Positions 35,447-44,320 of a stretch of 64,000 bases of DNA are shown here, piece by piece. Under the pieces are notes generated by a model. The model was given only the letters and a program-made list of their open reading frames with translations, was not told where the DNA came from and made no database searches. Position 1 is the stretch's first letter; each line of letters starts with the position of its first letter. Source of the DNA: JBCDHN01 sp965224535 (lineage in GTDB: Bacteria; Verrucomicrobiota; Verrucomicrobiia; Verrucomicrobiales; DEV007); contig CBDCZR010000003.1 in the NCBI GenBank assembly GCA_965224535.1, positions 248,001 through 312,000 on the forward strand. The letters run 5' to 3'. The translations under genes and the position numbers were made by a program.

Positions 35447-37024
35447 ATGTCCGAAGATTCCCCCAACCCCTACGATCAGATCCCCTACCGCGGCTTTCCC
35501 CGCCGCCACGCTCATCCCGATCTCATGGCTGCCAACGCCACCATTTTTGGCTTGGCCCCGCCGCCGGTGGAAAGTGCGCGTGTTTTGGAAATCGGCTGCG
35601 GAGACGGCGCGAACCTCATTTCCATCGCCGCCAGTTTGCCGGGAGCGCAATGCACGGGAATCGACAGCGCGGACACCCACGTCAATCAGGGCAACGAAGT
35701 GGTGCAGGGCGCGGGATTGACGAACATCGAGCTGAAAAAGGCCGATTTTTCGGAATTCACCCCGGAGCAACCTTTCGACTACATCATCGCCCACGGCGTC
35801 TACTCCTGGATCACGGATGAGGAGCAAAAAATGCTGCTGGCCGCAATCAAAAAGCAACTTTCGCCCAATGGCGTCGCGTTCGTCAGCTACAACTGCTATC
35901 CCGGCTGGAATTTGCGAAAATTGGTCCGCGAAATGATGCTCTACCGCACCCGCAACGTGAGCGATCCGCAGGAACGGGTCAACATCGCCCGGCAAATCCT
36001 CCCCACCGTGGCGGCGGCGGTTCCAGCGACGATGCAAGGCTACGCGGCGCTGCTGGCCGACGAGCAGGCGCTGATCAACCAGACCGACGACTACTACATC
36101 GCGCACGAACACTTGGAGCAGGAAAACGAGCCTTGCTACTTCCACGAATTTGCCGGCCGGTTGAACGCGAGCGGGCTCCAATTCCTCTGCGAGGCGGAGC
36201 TGGCCAGCATGTTCATCAACCGCTACCCGGCGGCGCTCGGCGCCTTGCAAACCGAGGCCGGAGACGCGATCGAATCCGAGCAACTCCTGGATTTCGCGAT
36301 GCTGCGGATGTTTCGGCAATCGCTGATTTGTCACGATGGAACGGAAGTTTCGCGGCAAATCGGCACGGACGTGGTCAAGGCGATGCGGGCAAGCGCGTTC
36401 GGCGTTTACGAACAAGCGCCGCAAGTGTTCGACGCCCGGCCGGAATCGTTCCAAGGCGCCAGAGGGGCAAACGTGACCACTTCCCACCCCCTGGCCAAAG
36501 CGGCGATGTGGGCGCTGGCGGAGAACTTTCCCCGCCGACTCACGTTCGAAGAATTGCAGACCCTGGCGCACCAAAAATTGACCGGAACCGACTCCGCGGC
36601 GCTGGAGGTCGACGCCATGGAGCAGGCGAGCCAGAGTTTGGCGGAAATGTTGCTGGCCTGCGCCACGGCGGACATCGTCGAGTTGCACACCAGCGCCGGC
36701 AATTTCGTGACCGAGGCCAGCGATGCGCCGGTCGCCAGCGGTTTGGCGCGATTTCAGGCCGGGCGCGGGACGTCGGTCACCACGCTGGCTCACTCCACCC
36801 TCAATTTGGATGCCGTGAACCAGCAGTTGCTCCAACTTTGCGATGGAACCAACGGCCGCGAGGCTTTGGTCGCGACGTTGCAGAATTTGGTCAGCGAAGG
36901 AAAGGTGATCCTGCAAGATCAAGGCCAAACCGCGAGCGGCGCGGATGAGGTGAAGCGCCTGGCCGAAGAGCAGGTGGAAGCGCGGTTGGCGAATTTCGCG
37001 CGAAACGGGTTGTTGGCCGGTTAA
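35447..37024 (+). CDS. SAM-dependent methyltransferase with methyltransferase regulatory domain
   Basis: 525 aa. An N-terminal class I methyltransferase domain (SAM motif VLEIGCGDGANLISIA, residues ~47-62; acidic motif GIDSADTHV; post-motif FDYIIAHGVYSWI) is followed by a C-terminal methyltransferase regulatory domain (from about residue 210: CYFHEFAGRLNASGLQFLCE, LDFAMLRMFRQSLIC) and a PadR/winged-helix-like tail (AKAAMWALAENFPRRLTFEE). Substrate unknown. The start is taken at ATG 35447. The G-rich tandem repeat lies 45 bases upstream. Confidence 0.88.
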   Translation: MSEDSPNPYDQIPYRGFPRRHAHPDLMAANATIFGLAPPPVESARVLEIGCGDGANLISIAASLPGAQCTGIDSADTHVNQGNEVVQGAGLTNIELKKADFSEFTPEQPFDYIIAHGVYSWITDEEQKMLLAAIKKQLSPNGVAFVSYNCYPGWNLRKLVREMMLYRTRNVSDPQERVNIARQILPTVAAAVPATMQGYAALLADEQALINQTDDYYIAHEHLEQENEPCYFHEFAGRLNASGLQFLCEAELASMFINRYPAALGALQTEAGDAIESEQLLDFAMLRMFRQSLICHDGTEVSRQIGTDVVKAMRASAFGVYEQAPQVFDARPESFQGARGANVTTSHPLAKAAMWALAENFPRRLTFEELQTLAHQKLTGTDSAALEVDAMEQASQSLAEMLLACATADIVELHTSAGNFVTEASDAPVASGLARFQAGRGTSVTTLAHSTLNLDAVNQQLLQLCDGTNGREALVATLQNLVSEGKVILQDQGQTASGADEVKRLAEEQVEARLANFARNGLLAG

Positions 37025-37050
37025 CGGTTAACGAGGCCACTAAGCCGAGA

Positions 37051-37311
37051 TTAGCCTCCCTCGCCGCCGTCCTCACGGTCCAGCGCCTGATCCAGCAACG
37101 CTCGCAAACGGGCCGCGCCTGCCCACGACAACGCTACGCGCGTGTGCACCGGCAAAACGGGGTCTCCGGTGACGGAATCCGGCACTGCGCCGGACGAAAA
37201 ATCCAAAATCAGATCCTCCCGATTGGCGCTGAGCACGATTTGGTTGGCATAAACCGCGGTGGGGTTCTCGTAGCGCACTTTTAGCTTCGAGGGGTCGGGA
37301 TGATCGCTCAT
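37051..37311 (-). CDS. DUF3467 protein
   Basis: 86-aa small protein of the DUF3467 family: VRYENPTAVYANQIVLSANR, EDLILDFSSG, VHTRVALSWAGAARLRALLD. Cytoplasmic, function unknown. The gene is convergent with the methyltransferase and divergent from the zinc peptidase. Confidence 0.75.
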   Translation of the reverse strand: MSDHPDPSKLKVRYENPTAVYANQIVLSANREDLILDFSSGAVPDSVTGDPVLPVHTRVALSWAGAARLRALLDQALDREDGGEGG

Positions 37312-37452
37312 GTTTGGAAGGGAAAAGGGGGTGTTTGGAAGGGCCGTAGCCTACCGGGTTTGTTTTGGATTGCAAACTTGAAGCTGAGGTTGGTAGTCGA
37401 ATTAAGTTGTGCTAGGATTTTGCCGACTAACTCCTACTCTCCCCCCAAAAAA

Positions 37453-38145
37453 ATGCTCGATCCCACCTACATGATCATCATCGGCGGCTCCATGCTGCTT
37501 AGCTGGCTGGTAAGCAACACCTTGCAGCGCAAATTTGCCAAATATTCCCGCGTGGGGCTCAATTTGACGGGTCGGGAAGTTGCCGAACGCATGTTGCAGG
37601 ACGCCGGCATCCATGACGTGGAGGTAACGGCCGTGCGCGGCCAGTTGACTGACCACTACAACCCCATGAAAAAGACGGTCAACCTCAGCGAGCCGGTTTA
37701 CGCCAGCAACAGCCTTTCCGCGGCAGCCGTGGCCGCTCACGAATGCGGTCATGCCGTGCAGCACGCCACCGCTTACAACGCGCTGCAGATGCGTTCGGCG
37801 CTGGTTCCGCTGGTTAGCGTGTCCAGCCGCTTGGCCCAGTGGGTCATCATCGGCGGAGTCGCCATCCTGGCCGCAACGCAGGGGAAAATGGCATGGATCA
37901 TGCTCGTCGGGATCGGTCTCTTCGCCTTTTCCACCTTGTTCAGCCTGGTCACCCTGCCGGTGGAGTTCGACGCCAGCAAACGGGCGCTGGTGTGGCTGGA
38001 AAAAACGGGAATCGCCCAGGGGCAGTTGCAAGCCGGGGCCCGCGATGCCCTAAAATGGGCAGCGCTAACCTACGTGGTGGCTGCGCTGGCCTCCCTGGGG
38101 CAATTGTTTTACTGGGTGCTCATTTTCATGCGGGCGCGCCGTTGA
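37453..38145 (+). CDS. neutral zinc metallopeptidase, membrane-bound (PF04298 type)
   Basis: 230 aa. The N-terminal helix MIIIGGSMLLSWLVSN is followed by the catalytic motif VAAHECGHAVQHA (HExxH with Cys in the third position) and TLFSLVTLPVEFDASKRALV, typical for the YugP-like family. Three further membrane segments follow. Substrate unknown. The ATG at 37453 follows a purine-rich AAAAAAA stretch. The upstream in-frame extension is not similar to the family. Confidence 0.88.
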   Translation: MLDPTYMIIIGGSMLLSWLVSNTLQRKFAKYSRVGLNLTGREVAERMLQDAGIHDVEVTAVRGQLTDHYNPMKKTVNLSEPVYASNSLSAAAVAAHECGHAVQHATAYNALQMRSALVPLVSVSSRLAQWVIIGGVAILAATQGKMAWIMLVGIGLFAFSTLFSLVTLPVEFDASKRALVWLEKTGIAQGQLQAGARDALKWAALTYVVAALASLGQLFYWVLIFMRARR

Positions 38146-38233
38146 CGCCCCACCTGATCCGGCGGATTTTCCGGTTTTCGGCGGCGCCTCCAAGCTCTCA
38201 GCTCCAGGCCCCAAGCTCCACGCCCCCTGCTTC

Positions 38234-39808
38234 GTGAAACCCGGATTGCTCGCCATCTTTCTAACCATCGTCCTGGTCCCGGCGGCGCTCATCGCCTGGC
38301 TGGGCTTGCGCGTGAGCGAGGAAGAGCAACACCGCGAGCGCCGCCAATTGCGCGCCCTCATGAACGACGCCCTCGTTGGCACGCGAACCGGGATCGATCG
38401 CCTGGTCCAGGAGCGCGCGCGGCTCATCTTCGGAGTTTTGGAACGCGCAGGCACGGTTTCCGACGAAGCGCGGCGAGAAATCAGCCGATCCAACCCCTGG
38501 GTGCGCCAACTTTTCGTCCTCAACCCGCGCGGCCAGTTTTTGTTCCCGAATTTAGACGAACCGGCGAAATTAACCCGCCGCGAGCGCGAGTTTTTCGCGC
38601 GAACCCGGGCCATGTGGGAAAGCGGGCCGGTTTTCGGTGGTCAGGACGAAAAAGGCCGGGCGCAAAGCCAGGGTTGGCACACCTGGTTCTGGAACGACGG
38701 GCTCCACATCCTGGCGTGGTCGCGCAACGTGAAAACCGGCGAAGTCGTCGGCGCGGAAATCGAGCGAATGCGGCTGTTGGCGGACTTGTTGGGCTCCCTG
38801 CCCTCCACCGGCACGCACGAGGATTTGCCGGAACAATCGCGCATCCAGCTCCGCGACGTGTCCGACCGCCTGCTCTACGCCTGGGGCGGATTCGTGCCTG
38901 GCGACGGCGACGCTCCCCTGACCGAGCTAAAGCTCAACGAGCCACTTTCCGGCTGGCGGCTGGAATACTTCTCCAACCTGCCGATTTACCGCGAAGCCGG
39001 CTCCCGCAGCCTGGCCAGCATCGCCTGGATGGTGGGGCTAACCATCGTGGCGTCGTTAGCGCTGGCGGCCTACTTTTACCGCGAATATTGCCGCGATATG
39101 CGCGAAGCCGGCCAGCGCGTCACCTTCGTCAACCAGGTGAGCCACGAGCTGAAAACGCCGCTCACCAACATCCGCATGTATGCCGAGCGGCTGCAAACCA
39201 AGCTCGCCAGCGACGACGCGGAAACGCGGCGCGGGATGGAGGTGATCGTGGATGAAAGCCAGCGCCTGAGCCGGTTGATTCGCAACGTCCTCACTTTTTC
39301 GCGCGCCCGCCAGGATAAGCTGGAAATTCGCAAAAAACCCGGAGTCATCGACGAAGTCATCGCCACCGCCATCGGTCATTTTCGCCCCAGCCTGGAAAAT
39401 CTGGGTTTCGAGATCGATTTTGAGCGCAACGCCGGCGAACGCTGCGAATTCGACCCCGACGCTCTGGAGCAAATCCTCATCAACCTCATCGGCAACGTGG
39501 AAAAATACGCGCCCGAGGGCAAATTTCTCGGAATTCGCAGCCAATTGGCCGGTTCCACCTGCACCGTCCGCGTTTGCGACCGCGGCCCGGGAATTCCCGC
39601 AACCCAAGTCGAGTGCATCTTCCAACCCTTCGAGCGGCTCAGCAACAAACTCAGCGACGCCGCGGGAACGGGCATCGGGCTCAATATTGCGCGAAATTTA
39701 GCGCGCATGCACGGCGGCGACGTGGAAATCGCCCCCGAGCCGCGGGAACGAGGCGCGTGTTTTGTGGTGACCCTGCGGGTTGGCGGAAATGGCAACGGTG
39801 ACGGGTAG
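38234..39808 (+). CDS. membrane sensor histidine kinase
   Basis: 524 aa. Helix 1 (LLAIFLTIVLVPAALIAWLG), an extracytoplasmic sensor of ~230 residues, helix 2 (IAWMVGLTIVASLALAAYFY), then HisKA with FVNQVSHELKTPLTNIRMYA (phospho-acceptor His) and HATPase_c with LINLIGNVEKYAPEG, CDRGPGIP and GTGIGLNIARNLA. The N-box has Val where Ala is usual. No response regulator lies in the window next to it, so it is an orphan by position. GTG start at 38234. Confidence 0.9.
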   Translation: MKPGLLAIFLTIVLVPAALIAWLGLRVSEEEQHRERRQLRALMNDALVGTRTGIDRLVQERARLIFGVLERAGTVSDEARREISRSNPWVRQLFVLNPRGQFLFPNLDEPAKLTRREREFFARTRAMWESGPVFGGQDEKGRAQSQGWHTWFWNDGLHILAWSRNVKTGEVVGAEIERMRLLADLLGSLPSTGTHEDLPEQSRIQLRDVSDRLLYAWGGFVPGDGDAPLTELKLNEPLSGWRLEYFSNLPIYREAGSRSLASIAWMVGLTIVASLALAAYFYREYCRDMREAGQRVTFVNQVSHELKTPLTNIRMYAERLQTKLASDDAETRRGMEVIVDESQRLSRLIRNVLTFSRARQDKLEIRKKPGVIDEVIATAIGHFRPSLENLGFEIDFERNAGERCEFDPDALEQILINLIGNVEKYAPEGKFLGIRSQLAGSTCTVRVCDRGPGIPATQVECIFQPFERLSNKLSDAAGTGIGLNIARNLARMHGGDVEIAPEPRERGACFVVTLRVGGNGNGDG

Positions 39809-39931
39809 CCCCCGGCCGGGTTTACCCCGCCGGAAGCCAGATTAGCAAGCTAGAGCCCCCAATTGGAGGCAATCAACCGCCCCCGGCCAGCTTGTCTGGC
39901 GGGAGCACAAGATTACCAGCTTCCGGAGGCT

Positions 39932-40047
39932 AGCCGGTAATCTTGGCGTCCTGCCGGGCGAGCCGACAGGGGCGCACCTGTCAATTTGGAACGGTTTAGT
40001 TTAGCCGGTAATCTGAGCGTCCAGCGAGGTGAACTCGCTGGGGCGCA
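39932..40047. repeat. two structured direct repeats in intergenic spacer
   Basis: Copies at 39932-39976 and 40003-40047 share AGCCGGTAATCT and GGGGCGCA at their ends. Between these each has a hairpin whose stem sequences differ but still pair (CCTGCCGG/CCGACAGG in one, CCAGCGAG/CTCGCTGG in the other). Compensatory change suggests a conserved RNA or DNA fold. The preceding 39809-39931 also contains related words (gattaccagc, inverted). No gene lies in 39809-40115. Confidence 0.6.
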
Positions 40048-40115
40048 TTGTTGAATGGGACGAATTGTGGCGGCTGGATCAGCGGGCAGACCCAGGAAGT
40101 CAAAAAATCCCACCG

Positions 40116-40907
40116 TTAGGGAGCCGGCTCCATCATCGCCTCGATCTGTTCCCGCGTGAGCCGCCATTTTGCCGCGCAACGCGGACAAGTCACGGTAATG
40201 GCCTCGTCGCCCTGAAACAGCTCGTCCAGCCCGCGTTTGGCCAGGGGAGCGATGGCGGGGTAAATCCGCTCCAGGTTGCATCCGCAGTGAAAACGGAAAT
40301 TTCGCGTCTCCAGCGGGCTCAAATTTTCGTCGGCTTCGAGCGTGCGCGCGGCCTGCGGCGACAAATTTTCGAGCCAATCCAGGTCGCACTCCGGTTGGGC
40401 GCTGATCATCAAAAACTCCTCGTCGCCCAGGTCGAAAATTCGCGCGCGGCGTTGCTCGCTTTGCGCGTAAAACGCCTCCACCGCGGGAAAAACGGCGTTT
40501 CCCGCCAGTTCCACCATGCTTTGGCGCGGTTCCTGGTTCGCTTCCTTCACCTGAGCGTAGAATCGGTTAATCCGGTCGTCGCGAACCCCGTCGGTAAACG
40601 CGCGCCCGGCCACGTTTTGGCCCAGACTGCTTGCGGTGACGAAGAGATTGACCAGCGGCTCCTGAAAATGCAGCGTCCAGGCGTGCGTTTCCTTCCACGG
40701 CCGCGTGGCGGCGTGGAGAACCACCGCGGCGAGCGCGTCTTTGAGCATTTTATCCGGTTTGGGCGGGTATTTTTCGCCCTGATCCATGAGGTGCAGGCAA
40801 TAGTCCACGTAAAGCGGCTCAAACTTGGCGCAAACGGCCAGGGCATTGCGCTCGCGCACAAACAGGCTGCGCACGGCGACGAGTGAGGATTCGGATTCGG
40901 CGGACAC
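40116..40907 (-). CDS. hslO: Hsp33 redox-regulated chaperonin
   Basis: 263-aa cytoplasmic holdase activated by oxidative unfolding. The zinc-binding cysteines are in FHCGCNLERI and VTCPRCAAKW near the C-terminus (CxC...CxxC). The N-terminal body has the family pattern EPLYVDYCLHLMDQGEKYP and GRAFTDGVRDDRINRFY. Normal length. The gene is downstream of an ECF sigma factor on the same strand, with a 76-base gap, which might place it under that factor's control. Confidence 0.9.
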   Translation of the reverse strand: MSAESESSLVAVRSLFVRERNALAVCAKFEPLYVDYCLHLMDQGEKYPPKPDKMLKDALAAVVLHAATRPWKETHAWTLHFQEPLVNLFVTASSLGQNVAGRAFTDGVRDDRINRFYAQVKEANQEPRQSMVELAGNAVFPAVEAFYAQSEQRRARIFDLGDEEFLMISAQPECDLDWLENLSPQAARTLEADENLSPLETRNFRFHCGCNLERIYPAIAPLAKRGLDELFQGDEAITVTCPRCAAKWRLTREQIEAMMEPAP

Positions 40908-40983
40908 GCGTCAGGGTAACGAAGCGACGGCGCGAAGCGAGCAAGTTCTCACCAACGCGGCATACCGTTGGCTTAGCGGCGGC

Positions 40984-41601
40984 TTAGCATCCCGGGCAGG
41001 GCGTCATGGCGCGCGCCGGTTCCCAAATCGCGCTCAACTGGTTGCGAAGCGCCTTTTTGGCCCGGTGGATCAGCACCCACAGGTGGTTGCGGCTGATTCC
41101 CAGTTTTTGGGTGATATCGTCGGTCGAGAGCCCTTGCAATTCCCGCATCCGGAACGCCTCGGCGGCCTGGCCGGGAATCTTGTTGAGCGCGGATTCCACC
41201 AACTCGACGAATTCCGCGTTTTCGGCGGCAATCGCCGGTTGTTCGTGCGGCGGGACCTGATCGCCGTTTTGGGCGTAGTTCAGGGCGTCAAGGGTTTCCG
41301 CATCAGTCGAGTCCGGCTCCGTCTCCAATTGGCTGACCATGAGGCTGGGTTTGCGCGCTGCGGAGCGATAGAAATCGGAAATTTTGTTGAGCAGAATGCG
41401 GGTGAGCCAAGTGCGCTCGGCGGCCTTGCCCTGAAATTTTTTGCGGGCTTTCCAGGCGGCGAGAAAGGTCTCCTGGACGACGTCCTCGGCGATTGCGTGG
41501 TTTCGCGTTTTTCCCAGGGCGTAGTGCAGGAGGTATTCGCGGTGATTGTCGTTCCAGCGTGCGGGATCGAGCTGATGGGTTGGGGATTGGATTGAGTTCA
41601 T
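40984..41601 (-). CDS. ECF-type sigma factor
   Basis: 205 aa. Region 2: YLLHYALGKTRNHAIAEDVV, QETFLAAWKARKKFQG, ERTWLTRILLNKISDFYRSA. Region 4: IPGQAAEAFRMRELQGLSTD, DITQKLGISRNHLWVLIHRA. The C-terminus ends in CPGC. No anti-sigma gene follows. The leader contains a palindrome (41636-41649) shared with the promoter region of the adjacent TetR gene. I chose ATG 41601 because the preceding in-frame codons cross that operator. Confidence 0.88.
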   Translation of the reverse strand: MNSIQSPTHQLDPARWNDNHREYLLHYALGKTRNHAIAEDVVQETFLAAWKARKKFQGKAAERTWLTRILLNKISDFYRSAARKPSLMVSQLETEPDSTDAETLDALNYAQNGDQVPPHEQPAIAAENAEFVELVESALNKIPGQAAEAFRMRELQGLSTDDITQKLGISRNHLWVLIHRAKKALRNQLSAIWEPARAMTPCPGC

Positions 41602-41635
41602 GCTGTGATGGGTTTGTTTGGGATTTGAGATCAAT

Positions 41636-41649
41636 ACAGACTGGTCTGT
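41636..41649. promoter_or_regulatory. TetR-type operator upstream of ECF sigma gene
   Basis: ACAGACTGGTCTGT, a near-perfect inverted repeat 35 bases upstream of the sigma ATG. The core GACTGGTCTGT recurs at 42254-42264 before the tetR gene, pointing to a site for that regulator. Confidence 0.65.
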
Positions 41650-41668
41650 CTGTTTGCAACCAAAAAAA

Positions 41669-42238
41669 CTAACAACCTTCTCGTTCGCAAATTTCACGCG
41701 CCGCCGTAATGGCCGCGTCCACCGGCCACATGGCCTTCAAATTCTGCGCTTCCATCGTCGCCCCGGAGTAGAGCACAAACAGTGCATCGCCAATTTCGCG
41801 CGATCTGGCTCCCGATGCCGTGAATTCCGTGGCCAAATCGCGAAAAAAGTCGCGAATGCACAGCTTGTGGCACTCCACTTGCCGGGCCAGACTCGATTCG
41901 CGCTCCTTGCAGACGGCGGCGGTGTTGGTGAAGGGGCAACCGCGAAAGTCGTTCTCTTTCAGGTAGTCACGCAGTTTTTGGAAGTAGCAAACCACCTTCT
42001 CCCGGGGACATTTTTCGCTGCAAAGCAAATCCGTGCGCCCGGCTTCGGATCTTCCGTGCATATCGGCCAACCACGCCTCGCAAAGGGCTTCCTTGGACGG
42101 GAAATGGTGGTAAAACGTGGCCTTGGCGGTCTCCGATTTTTCAATGATCTCGTTGATGCCCACCTCGGAATACCCCCGCTCGACAAAAAGTCTGGCGGCG
42201 GTGTCGAGAATTCGTCGTTTCGCGTCGCTTTTGCGCAT
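41669..42238 (-). CDS. TetR-family repressor
   Basis: 189 aa. N-terminal HTH (RRILDTAARLFVERGYSEVG, INEIIEKSETAKATFYHHFP, SKEALCEAWL) and a ligand-binding C-terminal part with DFRGCPFTNTAAV, a variant of the G-C-P/L-x-N motif seen in one TetR subgroup. Several cysteines could allow sensing of electrophiles. I chose ATG 42238; an upstream extension is possible but crosses the operator at 42251-42264. It probably represses itself and the downstream sigma factor gene. Confidence 0.85.
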   Translation of the reverse strand: MRKSDAKRRILDTAARLFVERGYSEVGINEIIEKSETAKATFYHHFPSKEALCEAWLADMHGRSEAGRTDLLCSEKCPREKVVCYFQKLRDYLKENDFRGCPFTNTAAVCKERESSLARQVECHKLCIRDFFRDLATEFTASGARSREIGDALFVLYSGATMEAQNLKAMWPVDAAITAAREICEREGC

Positions 42239-42250
42239 CACAACCCTTGG

Positions 42251-42264
42251 ACTGACTGGTCTGT
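42251..42264. promoter_or_regulatory. TetR-type operator upstream of tetR gene
   Basis: ACTGACTGGTCTGT, sharing 11 consecutive bases with the site at 41636-41649. It lies 13 bases before the ATG of the TetR gene, an autoregulatory position. Confidence 0.6.
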
Positions 42265-42329
42265 TTTTACTTACGCCGGCGCTCCGATGCAAGCCGGAAA
42301 TTCAGCCTCCCGCGCCGTGGCTCATTGGC

Positions 42330-44176
42330 TTATTGCTGCAACCCACGAACCGGCATCAACGATTTGTCGCGATTGGCGCGATTCACCAGAATTTGCTCGG
42401 CAGTGCTGCGCAGCAACGATTCGGTTACGTTGATGGCGTCCTGCAACTGCGTGCGATCGTCCGAAGGAGCGAAACGTTGCTCGATTTTCAGCTCCGCGGG
42501 CAATTCTTCGTGATAACGGATGCGGTTTTGGTCGATTTTCAGGAACTGCTTCACCTCCTCCAGCCTGTCTGCCGGCGGCGGCGGAGTTTTAAAGACGTGC
42601 CCGTCGAAAGCGCTCTCCGGATCCTCGATTTTGCGGCCTTCCACGACCGCGGCGATGATTTCGTCCAAATTGCCGCCTGTTTCGGCGACGAAATCGATGC
42701 CCGTGGATTGCGCGGCGGTGACCACGGCGGCGATGCTTTGGGCGTAGCGGCGTGGCTGGATGGATTCTTCCACGTAGAGGCGGCGTTCCAGAATTCGGAG
42801 GCTGGAATCGCAGTTTTTCGTGTCAAAAGCGCTGAGATTAGCGGGTTTTTCGAGCAAGACGTCGATGTTGATTTCCGGCGAAACTTGTTTCAGCTCTCCG
42901 TCCTCGATTTTGAGGTAGGGCAAGGCGCGCTGCTGCTCGTCAGGGCTGAATCCGGGGCTGCTGGGATGGCTTTCGCAAATGAGCCGGACAGTCTCGGCCA
43001 GCTCCCCGCCCCCCTGTTCCACGTAGTTGACGCCCACGGTTTTTGGAAAGCGCGAGAGCATGAAGATTTCAGCGGCCAGTTGCTCGGCCAGCAATCGCTC
43101 CTTCAGCTCCTCCAACACCTCCACCCGGTGAATCAAAAGTTGCTGTAGATCGGCAATCGTGACCTGCGGAACCATGGGCCGCGCCGGCGGGGTGACCGGG
43201 CTAACCGGAACGGGTGGAATCGCGGTGATGGGCGAATTTCGCGGCGCGTTGGACTGCGGCCCCTCGATCGGGTTCATCACCGGATGAATGATGTGGTTGC
43301 GAATCCATTCGCTCAATTGGGCGCGTTCCGCGGGAAATTGAAACATCACCACGATGACCACCGCGGCCAACAGGCAAATCACGGCCAAGAATGGCGACCG
43401 GCGGTGAAATTCCCGACCGTTGCCCCGGTGTGCCGGTCCAAACGAGCCGTTTTTTGGGCGAATTTTCGGATTCCGCGGGCGAATCCGGCGATTCGGCGCT
43501 TTTATCGCGATTCCCGCGATATCGGCTAAGGGCGCGTTCGGCCAGCGGGCGGCCTCGTTTGGCCAAAGCGGCCGCGAAACCTCTGGGCGCGGATTTTTCT
43601 TCGTCTTCGGGCGGTTCTGCCACCGCAGTTGGGGAGGGCTCGGGTTGTTGAGGCGCGTTTTGTTGCGGCGCTTGCAGGTGTTGGCTCCTCCACCGTCGCC
43701 GGCTGTTGGGGCTGCTGCCGAACCTGAGGTTGCCGGGGCTGCTGCTGGACCTGGGGCTGTTGTTGCTGCGCTTGAAGCTGCTGTTGCTCTGGTTGAGGCT
43801 GCTGTTGCTGTACTTGCGATTGGTGTTGGGCCAACGCCGAATCCAATCCTGCGCGATCGATCAATTGCAGCGGAACGGCTGCCGCGGCCTGCACCACGCT
43901 TGGGTCAAAGTAGCCGTTGGTCACAAACACCGCGCTGGAAATCCCGGATTGCATGACGGCCTGCCAAAACGTGTCCAGGTTCTCCATCCCCACCAACTGG
44001 GAGGGATCGGTGGCAAAACATCCCACGGCAATGGGTTGGTGGGTCTGATTGGGCGGCGCGGTCAAAAAGGCAATCTGCGCCGCCAATCCCTGGGGCCGCC
44101 CGATTTGGAAGCCCGATGCCCGATAAATCTGCGCAACGGTGTCAACCAAGCGCTGAGGAGCGGAGGCTTGCGGCAT
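42330..44176 (-). CDS. membrane protein with restriction-fold-like N-domain and Gln-rich linker (two frameshifts)
   Basis: Three open frames read as one ~615-aa protein. The N-terminal ~120 residues (LVDTVAQIYRASGFQIGRPQ, ENLDTFWQAVMQSGISSAVF, VTNGYFDPSVVQAA) look like a restriction-endonuclease-like domain. A 60-residue Gln-rich linker follows, a charged segment (EPPEDEEKSAPRGFAAALAK), one transmembrane helix (FLAVICLLAAVVIVVMFQF) and a ~300-residue C-terminal region of unknown type. Frames change near 43675 and at the four-C run 43423-43426; removing one base at each restores continuity. The start is the ATG at 44176; a GTG lies 24 bases upstream. Confidence 0.55.
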
Positions 44177-44320
44177 GGATTGAGCGGGTTGGGAGTGCAC
44201 CGGCGAAATTTACCATAATTCGGGCAAATGACACCCGATTTATTTCGGCTTGGTTAAGTTTCTCCGCCCCGTTGCGGATTTCTGAACGCCACGGGCCGCA
44301 CTCTGTCAGAATGTAGCACC

